From assembly GCF_009906855.1 (NCBI RefSeq), contig NZ_CP047650.1, positions 3,968,001-4,032,000 on the forward strand: 64,000 nt of DNA, given 5' to 3'. The notes beneath the pieces are model-generated. The model had not been told where the DNA came from. It worked only from the letters and a program-made list of their open reading frames with translations, and made no database searches. The translations under genes were made by a program, and so were the position numbers. The stretch comes from Xylophilus rhododendri (lineage in GTDB: Bacteria; Pseudomonadota; Gammaproteobacteria; Burkholderiales; Burkholderiaceae_C). Positions 1-7,866 of the stretch are shown piece by piece; the first letter of the stretch is position 1; each line of letters begins with the position of its first letter.

Positions 1-1064
1 CGGAAATTGTGCAGATGCGTCAGCCGGGCGCTGGCGTCCAGCGTGGGCGCCCAGACCTCCAGCAGCTCGAGGCACTGGTTGAGGCTGCCGCCGGCCGGAT
101 AGGCCTGCTGCAGGCAATGGGCAAAGCCGGCGCGGCCGTCCGGCACGATGCCGGCCGAGGCCTCGCCGCGGAAGATGCGCATGTTCTCGTCGTCCAGGCG
201 GTAGTGCATGAACTTGCGCGGCGACTGGCCCTTGGGAAACAGCCATCCGTGCCGGCATTCCAGTCCGGGCAGCAGCCGGCCCAGCTTGTGCATCTGCCGC
301 AGGTTCAGGCGCAGCTGGCGCAGCATCAGCAGCATGTCGATTTCCACCGAGGAGGTCGCGAAACCCTGGGCGGCCATCGTGTTCACGCAGTCCAGGATGT
401 CCTGCGCATGCGGGGCGATGTAGCTGCGCAGCTTGGCCGCGCTGTCGGCCTGGTCGGTGCCCATCAGGCGGCTGATCCGCTGGCGCTCGGCGGTGGCCTC
501 GCCCTGGTCCTGGATCAGGTAGTGGATGAGCGGCGCTTCGTAGACGGCCAGGAAGCTGCGCAGCAGGCGCGGCACGGTCGCGGCTTGCTCGGCGATCAGG
601 CGGCGGAAGGCGGCGCGGTCGTCGAGCAAGGCGGGGTCGCCGCGGCAGGCGGCGAGCATGTCGTCGCGAAACGCCTGCAGGCCGGGCCATTGCACGGCGA
701 AGAGTTCGGGCCGCAGCAGCGCGGTCCAGCCCTTGAGATGGATATCGCTGGGCGCGAGCCCCTGGCAGTTGAGCTCGCAGCGCACGATACGCAGCAAGGT
801 CTTGCTGTTGTCCGGGCCCGGCGCGAGCCGCTCCACGATCGCCGCGATGTCGCGTGGTGTGGTCAGCATGGGCTGGAACGGCCGGGCCTGGCTGCCGGTG
901 GCGATGGCCGTGTCGATGTTGGGCAGCGGCAGGCCGGCCAGGACCAGGGCGATGGAGCCGTCCAGCGCGCCATCGCCGGCGTGCGCGTCCACGCCGCGGG
1001 GCCATGAGGGACGGGGCTGGGACGGGCCGGCGGCAGGGCCCGTCGCAAACGTGGTGAAAGCCAT
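1..1064 (-). CDS. Candidate type III effector, family A (partial, runs off left edge)
   Basis: Function not recognised. The frame opens with ATG at 1064 (MAFTTFATGPAAG...) and stays open to the window edge, so the C-terminus is missing (at least 354 residues). It is a paralog of the next three minus-strand genes. Shared blocks include 'LLRPELFAVQWPGL', 'APLIHYLIQDQGEA', 'ISRLMGTDQ', 'LRLNLRQM', 'WLFPKGQSPRKF', 'FRGEAS' and 'AYPAGG'. The N-terminus is rich in Ser, Pro, Thr and Gly, as is usual for type III secretion signals. There is no clear Shine-Dalgarno sequence. A PIP box with a -10-like hexamer lies 32-92 bases upstream of the ATG. Paralogy and promoter are seen directly; secretion as an effector is inferred. 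Confidence 0.75.
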   Translation of the reverse strand, partial: MAFTTFATGPAAGPSQPRPSWPRGVDAHAGDGALDGSIALVLAGLPLPNIDTAIATGSQARPFQPMLTTPRDIAAIVERLAPGPDNSKTLLRIVRCELNCQGLAPSDIHLKGWTALLRPELFAVQWPGLQAFRDDMLAACRGDPALLDDRAAFRRLIAEQAATVPRLLRSFLAVYEAPLIHYLIQDQGEATAERQRISRLMGTDQADSAAKLRSYIAPHAQDILDCVNTMAAQGFATSSVEIDMLLMLRQLRLNLRQMHKLGRLLPGLECRHGWLFPKGQSPRKFMHYRLDDENMRIFRGEASAGIVPDGRAGFAHCLQQAYPAGGSLNQCLELLEVWAPTLDASARLTHLHNF

Positions 1065-1095
1065 GGCATGCGAATCGGCTGACGAGAAGGCCGCC

Positions 1096-1156
1096 ATGGT
1101 CCGCAGCCGTGGCGGGCATCCGGCGCGGCATGCGAAGGCAGACGGCGCCGCGCGAA
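1096..1156 (-). promoter_or_regulatory. PIP box and -10-like hexamer for the partial family A gene
   Basis: On the minus strand TTCGC (1156-1152), 15 bases, TTCGC (1136-1132), 30 bases, GACCAT (1101-1096). This fits the hrp_II promoter form TTCGB-N15-TTCGB-N30-32-YANNNT except for G in place of Y. The start codon is at 1064. Confidence 0.8.
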
Positions 1157-1177
1157 AAATACCGAAGCCGGCCGCCA

Positions 1178-2359
1178 TCAAGCCTGTGATGCCCTGCCCC
1201 GCTGCCGTGGGAGCCGGGAGCAGATGCGCCTGCGCATGTCCTTGCAGACCAGGGCGGGATTGATGGTGAACCACAGGCCGTCGAGCGTCTGCAGCAGCCG
1301 GCGCTTGCGCCAGCTTTCGAAGCGGGCGCGCCGCAGCGGGGCGCTCAGCTCCGGTGCGAAATGGGCCAGCGCGGCATCGCATTCGGCGGCGCTGCAACCG
1401 GCCGGATGCTGCTGCAGCAGATACAGCGCGAAGCCGCCCCGCAGGGGCGTGGTGCTGCCGGTCGCCGGCTGGCCGCGGAAAAGCGCCAGCACCGCGTCGT
1501 TCGCGCGAAAGCGGGTGAAGCGCCAGGGCGCCTGGCCCTTGGGAAAGAGCCAGAAGCCCTTGCGCTCCAGCTCCGGCATCACCCGGGTCAGGTCGCGCAG
1601 CTGCGCCGGGTTGAGCCGCAGCTCCCGGCTGCCCAGCAGCGCCCTGATCTCCAGCATCATGGTCGGGAAACCCTGCCCGGCCATGTAGCTCACGCAGGCC
1701 ATGATGGCCTGGCGGTGCTCGGCGATGAGGTGCGCCAGGGTCCGGGGGGTGCAGGGCTGCCGGGTGCCCATCAGGCTGCTCATCTGCGTGCGCACCAGGG
1801 TGCCGCCGTTCAGGTGGTGTTGCAGATGGTGGATCAGGGCGCTTTCGTGGCTGGTGATGAACTGCTGCAGCTCGGCGCCGTGGCTGGCGGCGCATTCGGC
1901 CATCATGCGGCGGAACGCCTTGCTGTTGGCCAGCAGCATGGAGTCGCGCCGGCAGGCATCCAGCAGGCCGGCGCGCAGTTGCGCCAGGCCCGGCCAGGTC
2001 GCGGCGAACAGCTCCGGGCGTTCCAGGGCGACCCAGGGCTTGAGATGCTGCGCCGACAGCGTGCGCCCGCGCGCCAGCAGCAGCGGCTTCACCTCCCTCA
2101 GCACCGCCTCGGCGCTGTCCTGGCGGTCGGGCGTCAGGCTGGCGAGCACATCGATGACATCGGTCGGCGTGAGCGGCAGGCGCCTTGCCGCGGCGAAATC
2201 CTGCGCCTGCGCGCCGGAGCTTTCCGGGCTGTCCCCGGTGCCGGACGCGGCGGGCGATGGGGCGGCACCGGTGCCGGTCGAATCGGCGCCCGGCGCGGGG
2301 GAGGGGGGAAGATGTCGGGCAGCATCGCTGTTGCCCGCGGCGCGGATGAGGAAGGCCAT
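1178..2359 (-). CDS. Candidate type III effector, family A, N-module only (393 aa)
   Basis: Function not recognised. It starts MAFLIRAAGN at 2359, the same MAF/MAY opening as its paralogs; earlier in-frame starts would lie at or above the -10 hexamer and PIP box. Residues 1-60 are low-complexity (Ser/Pro/Gly/Ala). From about residue 70 it follows the shared N-module: 'VALERPELFAATWPGL', 'SHESALIHHLQHHLNGG', 'SSLMGTRQP', 'GFPTMMLEIRALL', 'LRLNPAQL', 'GFWLFPKGQAPWRF', 'LFRGQPA', 'QQHPAGC'. It ends right after the N-module with a basic tail, so it lacks the roughly 660-residue C-module found in the next gene. It has its own PIP promoter 30-92 bases upstream. A stand-alone module could be a natural short form or the remnant of a deletion. 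Confidence 0.78.
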   Translation of the reverse strand: MAFLIRAAGNSDAARHLPPSPAPGADSTGTGAAPSPAASGTGDSPESSGAQAQDFAAARRLPLTPTDVIDVLASLTPDRQDSAEAVLREVKPLLLARGRTLSAQHLKPWVALERPELFAATWPGLAQLRAGLLDACRRDSMLLANSKAFRRMMAECAASHGAELQQFITSHESALIHHLQHHLNGGTLVRTQMSSLMGTRQPCTPRTLAHLIAEHRQAIMACVSYMAGQGFPTMMLEIRALLGSRELRLNPAQLRDLTRVMPELERKGFWLFPKGQAPWRFTRFRANDAVLALFRGQPATGSTTPLRGGFALYLLQQHPAGCSAAECDAALAHFAPELSAPLRRARFESWRKRRLLQTLDGLWFTINPALVCKDMRRRICSRLPRQRGRASQA

Positions 2360-2388
2360 GGCGTCGGGTGGGACAAGACGAAAGCCGC

Positions 2389-2451
2389 ATGGTCCGCCGC
2401 CCCCGCACGCGCGTCCGTGCGGCGGGGCGAAGACGCACGGCGGCAGGCGAA
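2389..2451 (-). promoter_or_regulatory. PIP box and -10-like hexamer
   Basis: Minus strand TTCGC (2451-2447), N15, TTCGC (2431-2427), N32, GACCAT (2394-2389). The spacer contains TGCCGCCGTG, also present in the spacers at 5818-5842 and 9154-9178, so the promoters were duplicated together with the genes. Confidence 0.85.
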
Positions 2452-2486
2452 CAGGGCGCCATGAAGGCCGCCGCCGGCCAGCGGAC

Positions 2487-5400
2487 TCAGCTCGACTGCA
2501 GGTAGAGCGTGCAGGGCGGCCACTGCACCGCCTGCCGGGCCGCCGCCTCCACCAGCGGAGCCAGCGGCCTGGAGACCCTGCCGAACCGGGCGGCCAGCTC
2601 GCCGTTGACGATGCCTGCGGCCACCACCGGAAAGGCACCCGGCAGGCTGAGCAGCCCCACCTGCCGGTGCTGCGACAGCTGCGCCCGCAGCGCGCCCAGG
2701 AAGGCTTTCTGGTGGGTCAGCGGCGGCATGCCGGGCACGGGCCACCAGCGGCTGCGATGCCGCTCCAGCAGGAAGCCGGCCACCCGCTGGCCGTGCGAAA
2801 AACCCATCCAGGCCTCGCGCCGCAGCCGGTGCATCTGCGCGTGCGGCGTGCCGGGCGGCGCATCCAGCCTGTCATCCAGCCAGCGCGCGAAGCTGTCCAG
2901 CGGCGGATCGCACCACATGGCCTCGCCGATCGCCTCGCAGGCCTGCACATAGCCGGGGAACGAGGCATAGGACAGCTGCCGGCTCGCCGCGCCACGGCAG
3001 GCGGCGCCGGGCACGGCTGCCGCAAAGCCGCCGTCGGGCCGCCTGAACAGGGCCTGGAACTCGGCCGCCGCCAGCGGCCTGGCCTCGGCGCCGGACGATT
3101 CCAGCAGCATGAGCGCCCGCCCTTCCCGGCGCAGGGCGGCAAAGCTGCCCGCAGGCGCCTGGTGCTGGACCACCGCGATGTCCAGGTCCGCCAGCAGCAG
3201 GGGGCCGACCAAGGCCCAATGGTCGGCGTCCAGCTGCAGCAGCTCCCAGGCGGCGCCGTCCGGTGTCCTGCGGGCCTGCGGCACCGTCCCGGGCGCGTCG
3301 GGGCCGAAATCCAGCAAGGCGGTCTGCAGGCTTGCGGGATGGTCGGGCCGGTGGCCCGGCAGGCCGACTTGCGCGAAATCCTGCAGCGCGTTGCCGATGG
3401 CGCAGGCCAGTTCGTAAAGGCCGCCGGGCCGGGCATCGGCGCTGCGCGTCAGGATCCGCGGGCTGCGGTCGAAACGCAGCCAGCCGGGCGCCGGAGCTTG
3501 CGTCGCCATCTTCTTGGGGGCGGGGTCGTCCTCGCCGAGATCGACCGGGCGGCGGCGCTGCCGTTGGGGTGGGGCGGGTCGGGCGGGCCGGGCGGGCGGG
3601 ACGGCCGGCGCGCTGGCGGCACCGTCGGACCGCGCTTCGCTCTCCAGTGCGTATTCCAGTTCGAGTGCCAGGTAGAGGTTGATCGGCGCGCCGCCCTGGT
3701 AGAGCGGCCTGACGCCCTGTTCGTTGGGCGGGCAGAACTCCTGCTCGAAGGCCTGCATGAAGGTGGACCAGTCCGGCATCGGCCCGCCGGGCGTGTGCTC
3801 CAGCCGCTGCATCAGGAGGCGGGCGTTTTGCTGGCGGCCGCGGGGGCTGCCCCAGAGCATCGAATCGATGAAGGGCGTCGGCGGAAAACGCAGGCGATCC
3901 CAGCGCTCGGCCAGCAGCAGCCGTACGAGCGCCGGCGTGGTGCAATTGCCCGAGAACGTCAGGTGGCTGCGCAGCGTGTGCGGATTCAGCGCAGTGGCTC
4001 TGGCGTTGGCGAAAAGGAAGATGCGTTGGCTGGCGATCAGTTCGTCGATGACCTTGGCGACGCTGGCCTTGGCCGAGCGGGACCGCTGCATCAGGTCGTC
4101 CAGCATCTGCGTGGTGCAGAAGAACTGGGGCCAGCGCCGGTTGATGCAGGCGACGATCTGGTTGTGCGGCGCGAAGGCGATGAGCGGCAGTTCCTTCTGC
4201 AGCGCCTTCAGGCAGGCGCACAGCTGACGGCTGGTGGGCGGTGGCTTCAGCCATTGCCGCTGCGCCAGGGTGGCGGCGATGCCGCCGGGAGTCAGGCCCT
4301 TGAGTACCTCGTACGCCAGCCGGATGCGCAGGCCTGGGTGCTGCTGCTGCAGCATGCGCTGAAGGGCGCTGGGGTCGAGGATGGGGCGGCCGAGTTCGTC
4401 CCGCGCCAGGCAGTCGCCCAGCCTCCCGTCGATCGACAGGCTGCGAAGCTGTTCGAAGACCCGTCGGGCGTCGGCCACGCCATGGCCGATGGTCTGGCCG
4501 TCGCGCTCCGGGGAGGGCGCGGCGACGCGGCCGGACGGCTCGTCCGGCCCATCGCTTTCCGGCTTCTCGTCCGGTGCCCCGTTGTCGTCCGGCGAGCAGC
4601 CGCGCCGGGGGCAGGAAGCCAGGATGGATTCGCGCAGACGGGCGCACACCATGTCGGGATTGACGATGACCAGATGCATGTCGAGCGGCTGCAGCAGGCG
4701 GCGCAGCAGCAGGGTGTCGATGTACTCATGCCGGGTGGCGCGGTCGAGCTGGGGATCGAAGCGGGCCAGGGCCTTTTCGCATTCCTGCGAGGGGCAGCCG
4801 CCCGGATGCTGCTGGTGCAGGTAGAACGCGAAGCCGGCGCTGGCGGGCCTGTCGCCTATCGCCGGCTGGCCGCGAAACAGCACGAAGGCGGGATTGTCCG
4901 GCCGGCAGCCGGGAAAGCTCTTGGGCGCCTGGCCCCGGGGATAGACCCAGCCCCGGCTGCGTTCGAGTTCGGGCAGCAGCTCGGCCAGCTGGGGCAGCTG
5001 GCTGTTGGTGAGCCGCCGGCCGCGCGCGCTGAGCAGCGCATCGATTTCCGTCAGCGGGGTGGCGAAGCCCTGCGCCGCCAGATGGCGCACCTGGTCGTAC
5101 ACCGCCTGTTTGTGCGGCTCCAGCGCACGGGCCAGGTTCTGGTTGCCGGGCTGCTGGTCGGTGCCCATCAGGCGGCTCACCTCCTGGCGGGTGGCGGGCC
5201 GGCCGCGCAGGTGGTGGAACAGGTAGTGGACGAGGGCGCTCTCGTGGGTGTGCAGGAAGTCCCGGGTCGGGATGTCCGCGCAGGCCGTGCAGCTGGCCAG
5301 CAGCGGGCGAAAGCTCGCGTGGTCGCACAAGGCCATGACGTCGTCCCGGCAGGCTTCCATCAGGCTGTCGCGCACGGCCTTGAGCCCGGCGAGCTCCGCG

Positions 5401-5741
5401 CTGAACAGCCGGGGGCGCGCCAGCGCCACCCAGGGCCTGACCGCCATCCTGGGCAGGCTGAACCCGCGCTCCTGCAGCGCGCGCTTCACGGCGCGTATCA
5501 CCGATACGCTGCTGTCGCGGGTGCTGCGCGGCAGCCTTTCCAGCAGCGCCATCACATCGCTGACGTTGGTCGCGCGCCTCGGGTCGGTGAAGTCGCCGGG
5601 CCGGGCGGTCTGCGTCAGCGCGGCCGGCGGCAGGGGCTCATGGATGAGCCCGGGGCTGGACGAACACTCGTCCGAGGACGATAAGGTCCGGGCGAACGGC
5701 GTGCTGTCGGTACTGCTCCTCACGGAGGGGAGAAAGGCCAT
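2487..5741 (-). CDS. Candidate type III effector, family A, two-module form (1084 aa)
   Basis: Function not recognised. It starts MAFLPSVRSSTDSTPF at 5741 behind a PIP promoter. The Ser/Thr-rich leader is followed by the N-module (about residues 50-390: 'HESALVHYLFHHLRG', 'VSRLMGTDQQP', 'WVYPRGQAPKSF', 'LFRGQPA', 'QQHPGGC'). An acidic, Pro-rich linker leads to a C-module of about 660 residues. In the C-module a helical-looking part ('PPTSRQLCACLKALQ', 'FFCTTQMLDDLM', 'LRSHLTFSGNCTT') and a Pro/Arg linker precede a last domain with 'GGLYELACAIGNALQD', 'LLQLDADHWALVGPLLLADL', 'RQLSYASF' and 'VAGFLLERHRSRWW'. The gene at 5869-9083 repeats the same order over similar length (406+665 aa). A conserved Cys (LACAIGNALQ) and a His-Trp pair in the last domain could be catalytic, but that is speculation. 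Confidence 0.8.
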   Translation of the reverse strand: MAFLPSVRSSTDSTPFARTLSSSDECSSSPGLIHEPLPPAALTQTARPGDFTDPRRATNVSDVMALLERLPRSTRDSSVSVIRAVKRALQERGFSLPRMAVRPWVALARPRLFSAELAGLKAVRDSLMEACRDDVMALCDHASFRPLLASCTACADIPTRDFLHTHESALVHYLFHHLRGRPATRQEVSRLMGTDQQPGNQNLARALEPHKQAVYDQVRHLAAQGFATPLTEIDALLSARGRRLTNSQLPQLAELLPELERSRGWVYPRGQAPKSFPGCRPDNPAFVLFRGQPAIGDRPASAGFAFYLHQQHPGGCPSQECEKALARFDPQLDRATRHEYIDTLLLRRLLQPLDMHLVIVNPDMVCARLRESILASCPRRGCSPDDNGAPDEKPESDGPDEPSGRVAAPSPERDGQTIGHGVADARRVFEQLRSLSIDGRLGDCLARDELGRPILDPSALQRMLQQQHPGLRIRLAYEVLKGLTPGGIAATLAQRQWLKPPPTSRQLCACLKALQKELPLIAFAPHNQIVACINRRWPQFFCTTQMLDDLMQRSRSAKASVAKVIDELIASQRIFLFANARATALNPHTLRSHLTFSGNCTTPALVRLLLAERWDRLRFPPTPFIDSMLWGSPRGRQQNARLLMQRLEHTPGGPMPDWSTFMQAFEQEFCPPNEQGVRPLYQGGAPINLYLALELEYALESEARSDGAASAPAVPPARPARPAPPQRQRRRPVDLGEDDPAPKKMATQAPAPGWLRFDRSPRILTRSADARPGGLYELACAIGNALQDFAQVGLPGHRPDHPASLQTALLDFGPDAPGTVPQARRTPDGAAWELLQLDADHWALVGPLLLADLDIAVVQHQAPAGSFAALRREGRALMLLESSGAEARPLAAAEFQALFRRPDGGFAAAVPGAACRGAASRQLSYASFPGYVQACEAIGEAMWCDPPLDSFARWLDDRLDAPPGTPHAQMHRLRREAWMGFSHGQRVAGFLLERHRSRWWPVPGMPPLTHQKAFLGALRAQLSQHRQVGLLSLPGAFPVVAAGIVNGELAARFGRVSRPLAPLVEAAARQAVQWPPCTLYLQSS

Positions 5742-5780
5742 GGCGTGGAGTCCGTGGAGTCGGACTGGACGAAAACCGCC

Positions 5781-5842
5781 ATGGTCCGCCGCGCGACGAG
5801 GCAGGTGCCGCCCGCGCGCGAAAGCCCACGGCGGCAAGCGAA
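5781..5842 (-). promoter_or_regulatory. PIP box and -10-like hexamer
   Basis: Minus strand TTCGC (5842-5838), N15, TTCGC (5822-5818), N31, GACCAT (5786-5781), then a 39-base gap to the ATG at 5741. Both half-sites match the consensus exactly. Confidence 0.88.
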
Positions 5843-5868
5843 GCCGGGCGGCGCGGCCGTGGTCCCGT

Positions 5869-7866
5869 TCAATCGCCCTGCTGCTCCTGCGTGGCCGCAA
5901 GCTCGCCGGCAGGCTGCGGCCCGACAGGCGGCTGCAGCCAGCACCACAGCACCGGCTGCTCCGCGGCCAGGGTCGCGGCGATGCGGCGCAGCCGCTCCTG
6001 CAGCGCCACCAGCGTGGGATCTTCATGGCACAGCAGCATGCCTTCGGCGCGGCGCACCAGCAGCAGGTGCGGCGTGCCGGGCAGGCCCAGCAGCAGGGGA
6101 TTGCCGCCGTGCAGCTCCGATGTCCGGGCATCGAGGGCCGCCAGCAGCGAGGCACCCTCGTCCTGCGGCAGCAGGGGCGGCAGGGGCAGGCCCTGGAGCC
6201 ACATCTGCCGGCGCCGTTCGAGCAGATAGGCGGCCACCTGGGTGGGAGCGATGAAGCGGTGGTACTGGCCGCGCAGGGCGTCGAGCGTGGCATGGGGCAG
6301 GGCCGTGACGGGGCCGAGCGGGCCGTCCAGCCAGGCCGCGAAGTCGTCCAGCGGCGGCTCGCCGCCGTCCAGGTCGGCGATGGCATCGCAGGCCGCCGCG
6401 AAGCCGGCGATGGCCTGGTAGGACACCTGGCGGCCGAGCGCGCCGTGGCAGGCCGCGGCCGGCAGCGCGGCGGTGAAGCGGCCGTCGGCCAGGGCCAGTT
6501 CCCGCGGCTTCGGCAGGGCCATGGGAAGCGGGTGGCTGGCCAGCAGCAGCCAGAGGCCCCGCCAGCTCCGGCGCAGGGCGACGAACTGGCCCTCGCCGCG
6601 CTGCACCACGGCCATGTCCAGGTCGTCGAGCAAGCAGGGGGCGGCGGCGCGCCAGTGGCGGGCCGGCAGCTGCAGCAGGGTCCAGGGCTGGCCGTCCGGC
6701 GTGCTGCGCGGGCCGAAATACTCGCCCGGCGCGTGCACGAACCAGTCCAGCGCCGTCTCCAGTGCCGCCGGGCGGTCGGCCACGCCTCCGAGGGGATCGA
6801 CCTGCGGCGGGTCCTGCAGCGCGTTGCCGATCGCGCAAGCCAGTGCGAAAAGCCCGCCCTGCAGCACCTGCTGCGAAGGGCTCAGCAGGAACTCCGGGTC
6901 GCGGTCGTAATCGTTCCAGCGGCCGGGCGGCGGGCTGGGCTGCGGCGGTGGCGTCCCGGCGCCCGGTTGGGCGCTCGCCGCATCGCGGTCTTCCTGGCCG
7001 GCCCGGGCGGCCGTGGTGCCGCTGCGCGGGGCGAGCGTCAGTTCCAGTTCCATGTAGAGGCTCATCGCGCCGCCGCCGTGGAAGTTCTGCGCCGGCCGGC
7101 CGCGCCTGCGCTTGCAGAACAGGCGCTGGAATTGCGCCAGGAAGCGGTCCCAGGGCGGCATGTCGTCTCCCGGGGTCAGCCCCATTTCATGCGTCAGCCA
7201 ATACAGGGACTGCTGCAGCGCGGCGGGTCCGCTGCAGTAGTCCGCGGGGGCCAGGTCCGCATCTGCGAGCAGCCGGGCGATGGGGCGCTTCCTGAGCAGC
7301 GACTGCAGCGCGTCGCTGCGCACGCCGATGCCGGCCAGGGCCAGTTCGTTGCGAAGGTGGCTGAGCCTGAGGCCGCAGGCCGAGATGTTCGCGAAGAGGG
7401 CCAGATGGCCGCTCGCGCTCAGCCGGTCCAGGGCCTCGTCGAGGGCCTGCGCGTTCATCGCCTGCCGCTCCACGAACTCCACCACCATCGCGGTCGTGCA
7501 GTAGTGCGCGGGGTCGTACTGGTTGACCCAGGCCGCCAGCCGGTGGCGCGGTACGCAGGCCAGCAGCGGCAGGCGCCGCCCCAGGGCGTCGAGGCTGGCG
7601 CGCAGCTGCTCTGCCGACGGGCGCGGGCGCAGCCATTGCCGGGCCTGCAGCAGCGCGGCGAGCCCGGCCGGGGTCTGGCCGGAAAGCGTGTCGGTGACGG
7701 CGGCCAGCGGCAGGCCGGGCGTGCGGTGCTGCAGCTGGCACAGGATCGCGTGTACGTCGAAGCCACGGCCCCTGGTGTAGCGCGCCAGATGGCCATCGCG
7801 CACCGCCTCTTCCAGCAGCTCGAACACCAGGCCGGCCTCCGTCACGCCGCCGCTCGTGTCCTTCAC
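5869..7866 (-). CDS. Candidate effector, family A, C-module half of a split gene (665 aa)
   Basis: Function not recognised. This frame encodes the C-module corresponding to residues of about 420-1084 of the 2487-5741 product: 'PSAEQLRASLDALG', 'HYCTTAMVVEFVE', 'GGLFALACAIGNALQD', 'LLQLPARHWRAAAPCLLDDL', 'RQVSYQAI', 'VAAYLLERRRQMW'. It can start at GTG 7866, which overlaps the TGA of the upstream half by four bases (GTGA), an arrangement typical of translational coupling. No good ribosome-binding site precedes it. The more likely reading is a single gene broken by one missing base. The minus-strand run of five C at 7875-7871 sits just before the stop, and a sixth C would join the two halves without a stop into a 1071-residue product, close to the 1084 residues of the intact paralog. 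Confidence 0.72.
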   Translation of the reverse strand: MKDTSGGVTEAGLVFELLEEAVRDGHLARYTRGRGFDVHAILCQLQHRTPGLPLAAVTDTLSGQTPAGLAALLQARQWLRPRPSAEQLRASLDALGRRLPLLACVPRHRLAAWVNQYDPAHYCTTAMVVEFVERQAMNAQALDEALDRLSASGHLALFANISACGLRLSHLRNELALAGIGVRSDALQSLLRKRPIARLLADADLAPADYCSGPAALQQSLYWLTHEMGLTPGDDMPPWDRFLAQFQRLFCKRRRGRPAQNFHGGGAMSLYMELELTLAPRSGTTAARAGQEDRDAASAQPGAGTPPPQPSPPPGRWNDYDRDPEFLLSPSQQVLQGGLFALACAIGNALQDPPQVDPLGGVADRPAALETALDWFVHAPGEYFGPRSTPDGQPWTLLQLPARHWRAAAPCLLDDLDMAVVQRGEGQFVALRRSWRGLWLLLASHPLPMALPKPRELALADGRFTAALPAAACHGALGRQVSYQAIAGFAAACDAIADLDGGEPPLDDFAAWLDGPLGPVTALPHATLDALRGQYHRFIAPTQVAAYLLERRRQMWLQGLPLPPLLPQDEGASLLAALDARTSELHGGNPLLLGLPGTPHLLLVRRAEGMLLCHEDPTLVALQERLRRIAATLAAEQPVLWCWLQPPVGPQPAGELAATQEQQGD

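Noticed and set aside
1701..5684. Long plus-strand open frame opposite the family A genes
   Set aside because: The minus strand has paralogous proteins, shared MAF starts and PIP promoters. The plus frame is an uninterrupted shadow caused by high GC and its product is low-complexity.
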